Source: Bigelowiella natans CCMP2755 (Eukaryota; Cercozoa; Chlorarachniophyceae). From it: a DNA stretch of 45,141 nt. The stretch spans positions 1 through 45,141 of the forward strand of contig ADNK01001888.1 in NCBI GenBank assembly GCA_000320545.1, read 5' to 3'. Below, one piece after another: positions 35,053 to 45,141 of this stretch (positions are counted from its first letter, which is position 1; every line of letters starts with the position of its first letter). The translations under genes were made by a program, and so were the position numbers. The notes below the pieces were generated by a model. The model searched no databases and was not told the DNA's origin. It saw only the letters and a list, made by a program, of their open reading frames with translations.

Positions 35053-36885
35053 ACATTCATTGATGGACTGAGATTACGAGTTAAGATATAATGAAATACT
35101 CGCGGAAAGAGGGCTTTCCGGAGAGAAATTCCTCATCATGTTGCTATAAATACGAATAATCAAAACTAGAAAATCTGCATTCTGCTAATTTTCATCATTG
35201 GTATTTTCACATAGCTTGCGCACCTTCATTATGTTTACGCTGACACCGCTCCATCCAATACCTGCATATGCGTGCCATGCTAGCATGTACACATGCGATG
35301 GTCTTTACAGCACTAGAGTAGGTGGCGATATAGCATAGCGACAAGCATGCATCGCATGTAATCTAGCGATATTTGTAGACATGTTTGTGTACATGGAAAC
35401 GCACTGCTAGACTGCATTGTTACATGGCAGGCTAGCAGGCTGTCTAGCCGTGCATGATCTGGTGATAACACAACAGCCTTCACAATGCTAGAATCATGGA
35501 ACGATGGCGCGCCCTCATCGCTGCTCTGCTAGCATGCACTGCCTGACGGGAACTGCAATCATGACCAGCTGCAATGTGACGCAGTCAACGTGCAGCTTGA
35601 GCACACGCACAGCTGCAGCTACGCACATCAAATGTGCAATGAAGGGCTGTGAGGATGATGGACGTGCACAGAAATTCCATGCAAATGGACACAGGGCATT
35701 CTAAACATGCTCTGGTGCTCCTGTGCTGCACGTGTGTGGTGTCCACAAGTGGGCGAATTGCATGTTCTAGGAGAGCCAAAAAAGGCCGAAAATTCTGACA
35801 ATTTCGATGCGATCTAGTGCGGCCACGCACGATCAAAAAGTGAGCCTGAAAACACCACGCTTGAGCACATGACCATCCTGATGGACAGCCGGGAGCACCA
35901 GCTAGCCAGGCATGACGAAAATGAGAAAGTTGCGAAGACTTTGAGTTTGTTGACTTCGGAATTTTGCATTTTTTTTATCAGGCCTCGAATTTTGTCACAA
36001 ATTGACCTCCAGCACATTCAAAAATTGAGTTGTTTTTCTCGAACCAATGACTGGCTAAACCCAAAACGTGTTCACTTTTTTTGCACACAGATAAATCATG
36101 CAGTGCCGTTGCATTGCTTCAGTTAATTCTTGCAGGAAACATGCGAAACCGTGAAATTCCCGGGTTTCGCCTAGTCGTCACATTCTAGCATTGCTAGATT
36201 GTGTCTGCACACAGCTAGACAGCCACATCACTAGATCAGGATGACCATTGGAAAATTCAAAACATTTCATCACCTCCGTCTCACACACAGTGTTACGTGG
36301 TGTGTCCGGCCATCATGAGGGCGCAGTCTGCGTCAGGTTTAGCATCTAGCTAGCTAGGCATGGCTAGATGGACTGCACGATGTGTAGATGCGTGACACAG
36401 CACGCGCACGAAGACTGCATGCACATAGCTGCGCATGGTTTTATAGCAGCTTATTGTCTGCATGTGTACTCACATGACGACAGTGATGCTATCTAGTGTG
36501 AGCCATTTATTGTTATAATACATACCTAGATACAGGTAAGCCCCACTGCTCACACCACATCGTCATCGCAGACGATACACATGTATGACACCAACGAGCG
36601 GCGAGATCGACAATATTCTATTTTAGCGGGTTTTATGTATTAATTTAGAAAATATTCATGCAAAAGACTTCAGACTTAATGCTGATATATATATATATAC
36701 ATACATACATACATACATAATGTTGGTACATATATGTATACTATGGATGTATTTCAAAAACTGGCGACAATAAACTGCCTAGATATACTCAATTTTGTCG
36801 CCTTTGGTCAATCTTCAGAAAACAGCAACACCCTCAAACTAGGATACAATATGATTCAGTAACCAGGTGATGGAATGTGCGGTAA
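35053..36885. other. longest tail-to-tail spacer, CATG/CTAG/TGCA-rich
   Basis: The spacer lies between the 3' ends of the CULT and transporter genes. From about 35220 to 36600 nearly every line carries several CATG, CTAG, GCATGC or TGCA words; a (TA)n(CATA)n run sits at 36690-36720. Open frames at 35504-35704 and 35869-36126 are compositional and lack splice or domain support. No RNA gene is recognised. Confidence 0.7.
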
Positions 36886-38959
36886 TTATTGCTCCGATGC
36901 AGCCAGTTTTGCTGCCTTAGCTTTATCTTTATCGATCTTGGTCTTGAAGGATCCTCCCAAGTACCCCACGAAGAAAAGACTTCCAATTTGGTGGAACAAC
37001 TCGAATGGCTTATTGAACCTGAAATAAATTTATTTATGCAACATTCAGATTACGCTCATGCCAACTCTCAGATCACAAATCTTCTTTCAACCACCGCCAC
37101 TCGTATGATATCTTAATAAGTTCTTTTAGAGTGACCTGATGATAGATGCAAAGACGACAACAAGGCGGCGTAGAGCTTTGGTCGTTTCGGAGGTAACGGC
37201 ACCGAACTTCTTGATAATTCGAAGGTTGATAGACAACCCCACGTAGCTTGCAGAGCAGGCGAGGAGAGACTTATAGATCACATCTGAAATTCGACATCAT
37301 CACAACCATGAACGACCGAAGATTCATTCGCGATCTGCAACTAATGTGTTCAAGGACGTGGCATTCTGACACGTCCGTAGAGTTTGTATGTGAACGTATA
37401 GATAAAATATAAGAGTACAGCATACGTATCGTGCACCTGGTCTAGCTGCAAGGAATGCAAAGTTGCTGCCGATACTGCCTTGAACGAGCATGGTACCAAG
37501 AACATAGATGGTGCTAAAGATGGAAGTGATAAGCATCACTTCGTTACTGCTAGCATTCTTCTCCTTGAACAATTTTTTCTCTTCGAAATTAGAAGTGAAT
37601 GCATCGGCGATCACACCAAGAGACAGTAAGCCAATTCCCCTGAGTAATTACGTGTTCACGTCAATATTGGAATAAAGTTTTATGTATAACATCCCATCAA
37701 TGTGAACAGTGGGTATATACTCAAATATTGTTACAACCTCATGTCAAATTGGGTTGCTCCGGTCAAGCCGGTTGCATCTCCGTATGAAAACATTACGATC
37801 GAAGCAACAAGCAGGAGTACGTTGAAGTAGTCGCTAGGGGTATACCTATAATTTCAATGAAAAATTTTCAATACTTCCCGCAACCATCATGATGAAAAGT
37901 TTAGGCTGAATAAGATAAATGGCTGACTTTCTTCCGACATAAAGAGCGCTGATGACCATAACGGGAATGATTTTAGCTGCCTTGAAAAGGACACGAATGG
38001 TGTAGCTGACATAGTTGAGCGCAAGGTATGTCATTTGATTTCCAACGGTAGTGAGGGTTGCCAGTTGTGCGTAGTCCCAGACACTTCCTTTCACTCCCTA
38101 CAGTTATTGAGCAACGTCAACTACTACTGTATTTTGAGCTTCATACGTGACGAATAAAATGCAAACAAAAATGGAATGGTGGAAACGATCTTCCGACCTT
38201 TATCCTGTAAACCAAACGCTCGATCCCGGCGCATACAGCGTACATAGACCACATAAGAAAGTTCCATAAGGTGGCATTACTGATCAAATTCAAACAAATA
38301 CAGTGAGTCTTTTTATGTTACATTTGTCGAATTTGACGAATGGGGGAGGGCAATTACATTTTTCCAGTTCCAGTGAACATAGCTTCGATGAGAAGGTTGT
38401 TCAGGGTTGTCAAGAAAATTGCCATCTGACCAGGGAGGGAAATAAACACTCACAATTTGAATTCTACGATAACAGTGTTGGTAGATCAACGCAAAGGTGT
38501 GCTGACTTTCTAGTATTAGCGAAGTCTATATTGCTCACAACTCACCGCAGAGAGAACAACGAGCTCGACAGTGGGATTGTTATTGAATAGATCCATGAAT
38601 TTGTTTTTCCCGCCACCAGATGGAGCCATTCCTGCTGATTCAGCAACATAGGTTTCCACTGGCCTCAACGACTTGCTGATGTCCATAGTGGCCACACCGC
38701 TGCCCCTCTTCTTGCCAAATGCAGACCTCTGTTCTGACATGAAGGATGGAGTACTACGTGCCTGGAAGGTAGTCTGAGGCATGTGCATTGCCTTGGGTTG
38801 AGGTGCTTTTGCTCTGATTCCACTGGCCCTGGTCTGCTGCCACTGTGGAACAGAGGTTCTGAGTCGCGTCAGCTGAGCCTTAGTCCGGGCTAGGCTGGGT
38901 CCCATACCGGGACCAGCCTGTAGAAGAACGAGAGGGAGGAGCAGCCATTGGAGAATCAT
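36886..38959 (-). CDS. PAPS/nucleotide-sugar transporter-like protein (SLC35B/UAA family) with plastid-type leader (441 aa), eight exons
   Basis: Exons 38959-38546, 38425-38358, 38279-38198, 38097-37928, 37845-37738, 37639-37437, 37283-37136 and 37018-36886 sum to 1326 bases in frame. The core is a multi-helix drug/metabolite-type transporter. Family landmarks are NQMTYLALNYVSYTIRVLFK, AAKIIPVMVISALYVG, the loop GVIADAFTSNFEEKKLF typical of SLC35B2/B3 PAPS transporters, and FGAVTSETTKALRRLVVVFAS. The C-terminus is Lys-rich. The first 110 residues are extra: MILQWLLLPLVLLQAGPG is a signal peptide, then a Thr/Arg/Gln/Pro-rich segment without acidic residues resembles a transit peptide. This suggests import into a complex plastid envelope, exchanging PAPS or a sugar nucleotide; the substrate is inferred from family only. 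Confidence 0.85.
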
Positions 38960-40110
38960 CTTCACAAATAAACTGTAACTTGGGAGATGGCAGGGCGGGA
39001 ACCGTGAGGTATGGGTGGGTGGGGTACGGCAGGTGTGGTTGGTGGTTCGAATTCAGATTGCTGGTTTGTTCGACGAAAATATTCAAGCATAAAATATATT
39101 GGAAATCTAAAGTGCGACTTCAAAATATTCATTATTTATTAGTAAATAATAAATATGCCGTTGTGCCCAGTGACAATGCTAGATTTGGAATGTTTTCCCG
39201 GTGTATCCGTAGCAAATATTTTCGGGAATTTAGAAATGTCCTGCATTTCTGTGCTTAACTTCACCAATCTTCTTGTTGAAACGTGTCGTATTTTCGATCT
39301 CATTTTTTCAAGTTAAGACTTTCAGATTTACTACTCTTCCGATGATCTTAGAACGAAAGGAAATATGCTTTATTAAGTATGTACGACTTATAGAGAGGAC
39401 ATATTATAACGTATTATGAATCATATCTGAAATCTTCATTTTGTTTGAGGTTACAAAGTAGTTTGAAAAATAGAGATTCCGTTTTTGTGTCGATGCCCTG
39501 CATAAGAGTGCTGAGAACCACATTTGAAGCATGGAATGCAGAAGAGTAGACCAGTCAACATGGGCCCTTTTTTGAGGGCGCTCGGGCCTTTGTGGACACT
39601 GTGCAGATCATTAAGATTATAATGTGTTATTTGTCAATATCTCTGGAGAGAATATCTACGATAAAACACTATACATTATTGTCGCTATATACATTATACA
39701 TGCTATTGTGAAACAAAGAAGGTATAACTAGTCATCAGGATTCTTATAGAAAAGTCTTGGCTATTATTCTTTTATTGGGTTACATCAAGTGAAATAGAGG
39801 CAATTCCTCGGAATTCTAGATCATTATTTTCGGTCTCAGAGACTTCTTCAGAGTTGGTAGGTAGGAAATTCGCCGAAAATCCAAGAGATTAGAACGCGAT
39901 TTTTCCAAAAAACCACACATTTAAAATCGGTTTTCCGCTTTTTTATTTTACCTTGTATCATACTAAAAAATAATTAGACGGGAGCTGCGTGTCGCTACTT
40001 CTCGCTTCTATCGTGTGTGCTTTGAGGCAAATCGGATATCACGTCGCACTCCAGCAGAGCCAGAGCCTAGAATCTGGATCCAGGCAAGTTTCTGCTGACA
40101 CTTGCCCTCG
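38960..40110. promoter_or_regulatory. head-to-head spacer between the transporter and Mpv17-ACT genes
   Basis: At 1151 bp this is the longest divergent spacer. It is ordinary AT-rich sequence lacking the CATG/CTAG-rich composition. A T-arm-like GGTTCGAATTC at about 39047 does not pair into a tRNA. In-frame stop TGA at 40099 limits the Mpv17-ACT frame on its upstream side. Confidence 0.4.
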
Positions 40111-41334
40111 ATGGCTAGTGGCAGCAGTAGACTGCTACGGAGCATTGTATCATTTCCAGTCAGGAAACCTCTGATATTCGGATTGGGATTTTCATGTGTG
40201 AAGACTTCCTTTGCTGATCTCCTCGTCCAAAAGTTTGTTGAGAAGAGAACGGAAATAGATTGGAGGAGAAATTCAGCATTTGGTTTATTTGGTCTGCTCT
40301 ATCTTGGTGGAGTTCAATACTTCCTCTATGTTCCCGTTTTCCGGCGATTATTTCCAAACGCAGAGGCATTTGCTACAAAGCCGGTGAAGGAAAAACTGAA
40401 AGATACAACAGGACAATTGACGATGCTCAAGCAAGTTTTTCTTGACCAGTGCATTCATCATCCCTTCTTTTACTTTCCATCCTTTTACGCAATGAAAGAG
40501 ATTGTTGTTGGTGGGAAGCTCGAGGATGCAAAAAAGAAATACCAGAGAAACTTCAAAGACGATATTTTTGCCCTGTGGAAGATATGGGTGCCGGCAACGA
40601 TGGTCAATTTCACTTTCATGCCGATGTGGGGCAGGATTCCATTCGTAGCAAGTACTTCACTGGTCTGGACTTGCATTTTGTCTTACATGAGAGGTAGTGA
40701 TCCTATTGACAATCACAACCGCGTCGCTGAGGTTTGGGGTAACCAAGGCCGAGCTCTTTCTATGGTTCTATCAAAGCGTGCACAGCTTAAAAATACGATG
40801 GGTCATCTGGTGATAACATCCTGTGGCGATTCAAAAGCTGCCTTAACAAGCCTCTCTCAAAGTCTGTGTGATGCTGGCGGCAATATTGTTCGGAGCTCTG
40901 CTTTCCACGTGTGCGGAGAAACGGTGGTCACAATGGTCGTCGAAACAAACCCGGACAACGTACCACGGATCGTTTCAACGTTGCAGACTTTTGAAGGTGC
41001 ATCAATAACACTGAATAAGCTACTGCAGGCTAAAGTACACGACAATCGGTTTGAGTGCTCCTTGCAAGTGAAAGGCAAAGATCGCCCGGGAATTCTGACT
41101 GAGGTATCCAAGTTCCTGGATGAAATGGACATTAGAGTAGAAAGCTTTGTGCAAGGCAACACCAAATCTTCTCTCGAAACTGGAAACGAGGACTTGTTTT
41201 GTTTGCGTCTTGTCCTTTCTTCCAGTTGCAATCTTAACCTCGACACTCTCCAGGAATCCCTGAGTGATTATGGAAACAAGCGCGGGATTTCTATGATTCT
41301 TTTCCCTCATGAAAATGACCATGACCACGTATAG
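40111..41334 (+). CDS. Mpv17/PMP22-family membrane protein fused to two ACT domains (407 aa), no introns
   Basis: One uninterrupted frame of 408 codons, while almost every neighbour has 4-10 exons. Residues 1-195 match the Mpv17/PMP22 family of small four-helix proteins of mitochondrial, peroxisomal or plastid membranes: KPLIFGLGFSCVKTSFADLL, LDQCIHHPFFYFPSF, and the signature LWKIWVPATMVNFTFMPMWG with TCILSY. Residues 231-305 form one ACT domain (HLVITSCGDSKAALTSLSQ, DAGGNIVRSS, GETVVTMVVE) and 314-400 a second (CSLQVKGKDRPGILTEVSKF, MDIRVESF), in the arrangement of the bacterial glycine-cleavage regulator GcvR. ACT domains usually bind amino acids. I infer a membrane protein with an amino-acid sensing tail. 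No leader is obvious beyond a basic start. The ATG at 40111 is the first after an in-frame stop. Confidence 0.88.
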   Translation: MASGSSRLLRSIVSFPVRKPLIFGLGFSCVKTSFADLLVQKFVEKRTEIDWRRNSAFGLFGLLYLGGVQYFLYVPVFRRLFPNAEAFATKPVKEKLKDTTGQLTMLKQVFLDQCIHHPFFYFPSFYAMKEIVVGGKLEDAKKKYQRNFKDDIFALWKIWVPATMVNFTFMPMWGRIPFVASTSLVWTCILSYMRGSDPIDNHNRVAEVWGNQGRALSMVLSKRAQLKNTMGHLVITSCGDSKAALTSLSQSLCDAGGNIVRSSAFHVCGETVVTMVVETNPDNVPRIVSTLQTFEGASITLNKLLQAKVHDNRFECSLQVKGKDRPGILTEVSKFLDEMDIRVESFVQGNTKSSLETGNEDLFCLRLVLSSSCNLNLDTLQESLSDYGNKRGISMILFPHENDHDHV

Positions 41335-41396
41335 CCTGGTGTCACTGAGATATTTTAAAAATTACATGGATTTAAAGTCAAATTTATATACATATG

Positions 41397-41401
<5 letters not shown>

Positions 41402-41441
<40 letters not shown>
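41402..41441. repeat. (AT)n microsatellite
   Basis: Twenty uninterrupted AT units about 70 bp after the Mpv17-ACT stop codon. Confidence 0.92.
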
Positions 41442-41446
<5 letters not shown>

Positions 41447-41505
41447 CGATGGATGTAATGGATACTAAATTTTCCAATTGTCATCCTAATACAGTAGCTT
41501 GGCTG

Positions 41506-41579
41506 TACATGTGTGTGTACATCACGATCTAGACATGTACAGTACATGTGTGTGTACATCATGATCTAGACATGCACAG
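41506..41579. repeat. 37-bp tandem repeat, two copies
   Basis: Copies begin TACATGTGTGTGTACATCA at 41506 and 41543 and differ at about two positions. Each contains GATCTAGACATG. Confidence 0.88.
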
Positions 41580-41631
41580 TACATGTACACATGTGACTAC
41601 GTGACTACTGAAGTACATTTATTGATTGAGC

Positions 41632-41835
41632 GATGTGTGCACGAATGCAGCAGTCGTGGCGGCACCATGCATCATTTATACACACAGCACATTACACGAT
41701 TATAGACATCGTAATATAATATACATATGAGACGGATGTGCACGAATGCAACCGTGGCACCATGCATCATTTGTACAAACACTAGCACAGCACACGATTA
41801 CAGACAAGACAACGTAACATAATGCACACATGCAT
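41632..41835. repeat. near-duplicate of about 102 bp, two copies
   Basis: Both copies run from GATGTG-GCACGAATGCA through CACCATGCATCATTT to an ACGATTA-AGACA stretch. The second starts at 41734. Small indels separate them. Confidence 0.8.
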
Positions 41836-42138
41836 ATGCACATATATGTGGACTTTCATGTGAAGGATCGGACAAATATCTATTATTATTTGACGGGCTA
41901 AAAGTACAATCATGTACTAATGCTGCGTGCACGTGTAATCCTTATATATTTAATGCGTTCGTATCTTTCGTAATGCCATCATGGCCTCATAAACGAAGTC
42001 AGTTCAGAAAGTAATAGTCTCCATGAAGACTATCTGAGGGTCAGTGCTGTTTAACTAGTACGGTATCTTTGACCTTATAAATTACATGCTATACATTTAG
42101 ACTATACAACAACAAATTTGGTACATAATACCTGCTCA

Positions 42139-43432
42139 TTACAACGAATTACACTTGTGTTCTACTGCTTTTCCGGTTCGAATCGGATTCGTGAACATGT
42201 CAGGTATGTTACAACTTTGAAATGTAATCATTTCCTCCGAATTTAGTTCACCGAGGGGGAGATCAATATCGGTGAGACAATGTTGCTTCACCTATTGCCA
42301 ATCAAAACAAACAAAAAACGAGGAAGGTATGTTCGTACTCCCCGCACAACATAACGAACGTGACGAACAACATAACAGTGAGACCTGTAGGAAGTGAGAT
42401 TTACATACATTCTTGCTACTGCTACTATGTGAAAGCGATGACAATAACAATAACCTTTCCGAGCTCATCTAGTTCAAAGATTGAGATGAAATCCATGTGC
42501 ACGGGGTATCCACCTTGCATCGATAACCAGGGATGCGCACGCAACGTCCATCTGACCCTGCAGAGCCAAACGTTTCACATCTTCCATGCATGAATATATG
42601 CTCATGAAAGGCAACAAACCTTACTGTTGGATCCATCCTATCAGTTTCTCTTAATATTATGATCGGTCCGACCTCCGAATAGTCAAATATGGCATTTGCA
42701 GTCCATCGTAAGCCATCAAACCAGCCCTGCGGTTATCATGCAAAAGAAAGTTAATGCAGGCAGACAAGTTCATTATAGCCTAATCCATAAGTTCTTTAAG
42801 GAAGGGACAACCAGATATTTGCGCTTCCCCTTCAATCTCGTATCCAGGCCCAATCGAGCAACCATGATATGCAAACTCACGTCCTCCCTGATGAAAGATG
42901 GTCGATAAACTGAATGTTTGGCCCCCACCCCAGCTAGTTTTATAGGTAAAACCATAAAATATGCCATGAAATGTAATGAGTTTAGTTTGGCAGGAAGACC
43001 TCAAGCATGTAGAGTCTTGATCCCCTATGAATATACTGGGCTCTTCCTTCCGAAACGAGTCAATTAGCTTTCCTTTGTTCAAGATGAATTCGTCTTTCCT
43101 TTTGCGTTGTAGATTCCTGCGCCCATAAATTCGGAGTAAAGCTTAATCATTAATTACTGTTTCCAACTATCCTCGCGGTACCTCTGTTCCCGTGCAGCCG
43201 GGTCATCGGCGCCCTCATCACTTCCGTATTGAAGGCGATTCTTCTTCTCCACTCTCATTGGCACCATTAAAGTTCTCCTAAAACTGCGACGAAAATGCGA
43301 TATCTGCGATATTTTGCTTTGATATTTGGTGGATTTCGGGGTTGCTAGAGAGATGAAGGGGAAGTGGAAGAGGTGGAGGAGGAGGAGGAGAAGGGAGTTG
43401 GAGGTGAATGACACACCACAACCCATCCTCAT
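42139..43432 (-). CDS. plastid-targeted NTF2-like/DUF2358-type protein (276 aa), six exons
   Basis: Exons 43432-43158, 43116-43000, 42887-42812, 42726-42620, 42557-42455 and 42291-42139 sum to 831 bases in frame. A signal peptide (SLLLLLLHLFHFPFISLA) is followed by a basic stretch with FRRSFRRTLMV, consistent with a complex-plastid leader. The mature part reads like an NTF2/SnoaL cone fold of the DUF2358 type common in cyanobacteria and plant chloroplasts: RLKGKRKYLGWFDGLRWTAN, MDPTVRVRWTLRAHPW, GGYPVHMDFISIFELDELGK with the Asp/His-bearing tail VKQHCLTDIDLP. DUF2358 proteins have no known reaction. Splice choices at 42812 (GTTGTC donor) and 42620 were made because they keep phase and avoid stops. 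The family call is by pattern and is moderately sure. Confidence 0.72.
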
Positions 43433-43596
43433 CCTTCATCCGAAAGAGCAGAGAGATATGTTATGCCGCTTGGCTACATACGACAATAAATATAACCCAA
43501 AAAATGCCATAATCCTTGTCGCAACGAGGAATTAGTCTGTATTTTATTGGATTCATAAATTCAACGACTGTTCGGCAAAGGAAGAAGCAACGAGCA
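43433..43596. promoter_or_regulatory. 164-bp bidirectional promoter between the NTF2-like and zinc-finger genes
   Basis: This is the shortest divergent spacer in the window. GATTCATAAAT at 43550-43560 lies 36 bp before the zinc-finger gene's start and is shared with the HDH/CDC123 spacer. Confidence 0.55.
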
Positions 43597-45124
43597 ATGG
43601 CTGACGCTTCGGTTCGTTGCCCTTTCTTCGGCTACGGATGTAACTCCGTGCTCACAAAAGGTGCACTTATTGGGAATCTTGTAAATGAAAGGAAATCGTT
43701 TGTAAAATTACGAAGCATCGAGAAAGTAGGCTTGGTTCTAGGGACGATGAAAGACGAAATGGGGCGACTATGTTCGATCCCAATCAAGATCGGAAAATTT
43801 TTCCTGCAAGTTACGATCGACTGGGGAGGGCAAATGTTTCGTCGAAGAATCCGTAATCACTTCTGATTGTTCTCATACTCTATTCCAAATTCGTAGGAAA
43901 ATTGAAGGATCATGTCGAAGGCAAAGATCAGATGTTTGCCCATATGCTCCTCATGATGAAGGTCTTCCGATTTGCCAATAAATGTCTCCCACCTCTGAGA
44001 CAATTGATTCTTAATTTAGCTTATCTCACGCCAAGGTCAAGCTATCGCCGAGTTAACTGCCGCTCTACAAAAGATGCAAAAGGAGAATGAGCGAATACGG
44101 AGGGAGGCCATGGCAAACAAAAATAGAACAACGGATGCTGACAAGAACTACAGCGACTTCAAAAAAGTTGGAGAAGTTAAGGGCAAAAAATACAGTGATT
44201 TAGGCAATTTCTGCCCCAATCAAACAGACGCGTCGAGTAGTAGCGCTTCTAACGGAAACATCAGTCGGAGGCTGCAGAGGTATCAGCAGCAACTTGTCGA
44301 AGAAGACGATGCTGATAACGGTAGAAAGGCCTCCACTCCTTCTACAAGAGCAGCAAACTTGACCGCTGCAGAAGAATTGGCAAATGCAAGTAGTCAGGAA
44401 TCCTCATTTGTCGTCGTCATGGAGAGTGATGAAGACAACGCCGAAGACCAAACAGACACAAAACACGTCGATAATACCCTGTTTGGCGGGGGACATAGCA
44501 TGAACGGCGACCACGATGAAAACAATTATGATGCTGATCATTATGAGAATGATAATCATGAGGATAATGATGATGATGATGATGACGATGTGCAGCAGCT
44601 CCTCACGAATATCGACGACCTTCCGATCCTACCAAGTGAAGAAAGGAATAATAGTGATAATTTAGATGCGAAAGGTGGTACGAATGAGGCACAGCAGAAG
44701 TATATTAATTCTTCTAAGCAAGCTTCTCCTCCTCATCCTCCTCTCCAGGTAAATGACAATAATTCAATCTTTATATAATTAGAACGGAAATGGGCTGTTA
44801 ATATTGATTGCTTCTGTCTCAAAGCTATGATGTATGAGCGATGATTATCAACAGGCTGGTAGTATCTTGCAATCTTCCTCAAGAGAGAAACTGCATGCAG
44901 CCTTCACAAGCACTGTCAACCACGTATTAGACCAGGCATCGTCATTACTTTCAGCGATGAAACTCGTAATAAGTCATGATGCTCCTCAAATATCTGTACC
45001 ACCACATAAAGAGATTGAATGTATTTCCTCTTCCTCTCCCAACCCCCCCTTCCTCATCCGCCTCCTCCTCCTCATCATCATCATCATCTCTCGAATAATG
45101 ACTGAGTGTGGCCCAATGAGGTGA
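43597..45124 (+). CDS. small Cys/His zinc-finger, coiled-coil and acidic low-complexity protein
   Basis: Exons 43597-43660, 43897-43961, 44020-44748 and 44855-45124 join in phase. Exons 1 and 2 encode CPFFGYGC followed by KLKDHVEGKDQMFAHMLLMM, giving a C-x6-C-x(n)-H-x(n)-H pattern like a TRAF-type or split C2H2 zinc finger. Exon 3 begins a coiled coil (ELTAALQKMQKENERIRREA), then a long Ser/Glu/Asp/Asn/His-rich region with runs such as NDDDDDDDV. Exon 4 continues with SSREKLHAAFTSTVNHVLDQ. The acceptor of exon 3 was set at TTTAG before 44020 because it alone restores frame with the coiled coil. The last exon may end at the TGA at 45122-45124 or splice on near 44975 (CTC then GTAATA), so the 3' end may lie outside the window. 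Function is unknown; a scaffold is plausible. Confidence 0.65.
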
Positions 45125-45141
45125 TATGACTTCATCGTGAT

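Larger units (their letters stand above)
41335..42138. other. tail-to-tail spacer with AT run and two tandem duplications
   Basis: The spacer lies between the 3' ends of the Mpv17-ACT and NTF2-like genes. It holds an (AT)n run at 41402-41441, a 37-bp tandem repeat at 41506-41579 and an approximately 102-bp near-duplication from 41632 to about 41835, all made of CATG/TGCA/GTAC-rich sequence. No coding exon is visible. Confidence 0.75.

Noticed and set aside
35504-36126. Open frames in the CULT/transporter spacer
   Set aside because: They consist of spacer-type CATG/TGCA words, with no splice-bounded exon and no domain; both strands are open by composition.
39040-39065. GGTTCGAATTC resembling a tRNA B box
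   Set aside because: The flanking bases do not form the five-pair T-stem and no A box is found at the right distance.
42165-42185. T-arm-like GGTTCGAATC, as in a tRNA
   Set aside because: It lies in the last coding exon of the NTF2-like gene, and no acceptor stem, D-arm or anticodon arm can be folded around it.

Overview
This window is nuclear DNA of an intron-rich microbial eukaryote. The genes have many short introns (mostly 50-250 bp) with GT-AG borders, and reading frames continue in phase across every junction I reconstructed. Two gene products (a PAPS/nucleotide-sugar transporter and an NTF2-like protein) begin with a signal peptide followed by a basic, Ser/Thr-rich stretch. That is the two-part leader expected of an alga whose plastid came from secondary endosymbiosis. 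Chlorarachniophytes such as Bigelowiella are one fit, because no Phe is seen at the leader junction, but this is inference.

I find 16 protein genes and no convincing RNA gene. In order: SelO pseudokinase (-, cut by the left edge), an unrecognised 163-aa protein (+), ankyrin protein 1 (-), a type I membrane protein with SEA-like modules (+), histidinol dehydrogenase (-), CDC123/D123 (+), a large membrane protein with C2, PH-like and EF-hand regions and an AsmA/VPS13-like segment (-), ankyrin protein 2 (+), tyrosyl-tRNA synthetase (-), a sedolisin (S53) peptidase (+), a GCP5/6-type gamma-tubulin complex component (-), a secreted CULT-domain (cereblon-type) protein (+), a PAPS/SLC35B-like transporter with a plastid-type leader (-), an intronless Mpv17/PMP22 fusion to two ACT domains (+), a plastid-targeted DUF2358/NTF2-like protein (-), and a zinc-finger/coiled-coil protein (+, reaching the right edge).

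The most striking feature is the layout. All 15 neighbouring gene pairs are on opposite strands, so the window is a strict series of head-to-head and tail-to-tail pairs. Head-to-head spacers can be very short (164, 171 and 224 bp), which implies shared bidirectional promoters. Every tail-to-tail spacer (about 470-1830 bp) carries the same kind of sequence, rich in CATG, CTAG, TGCA and GTAC self-complementary words. No head-to-head spacer does. One tail-to-tail spacer also holds an AT-rich island with a frameshifted relic of a TnpB/Fanzor-like nuclease.

The genes do not form one pathway. Translation and amino-acid supply (TyrRS, CDC123, HDH), secretion and cell surface (SEA-like protein, sedolisin, CULT protein), membrane and lipid handling (C2/AsmA-like, Mpv17-ACT) and plastid supply (transporter, NTF2-like) are mixed. 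Exon coordinates below were worked out by hand from splice signals and frame continuity. First exons are the least certain part.
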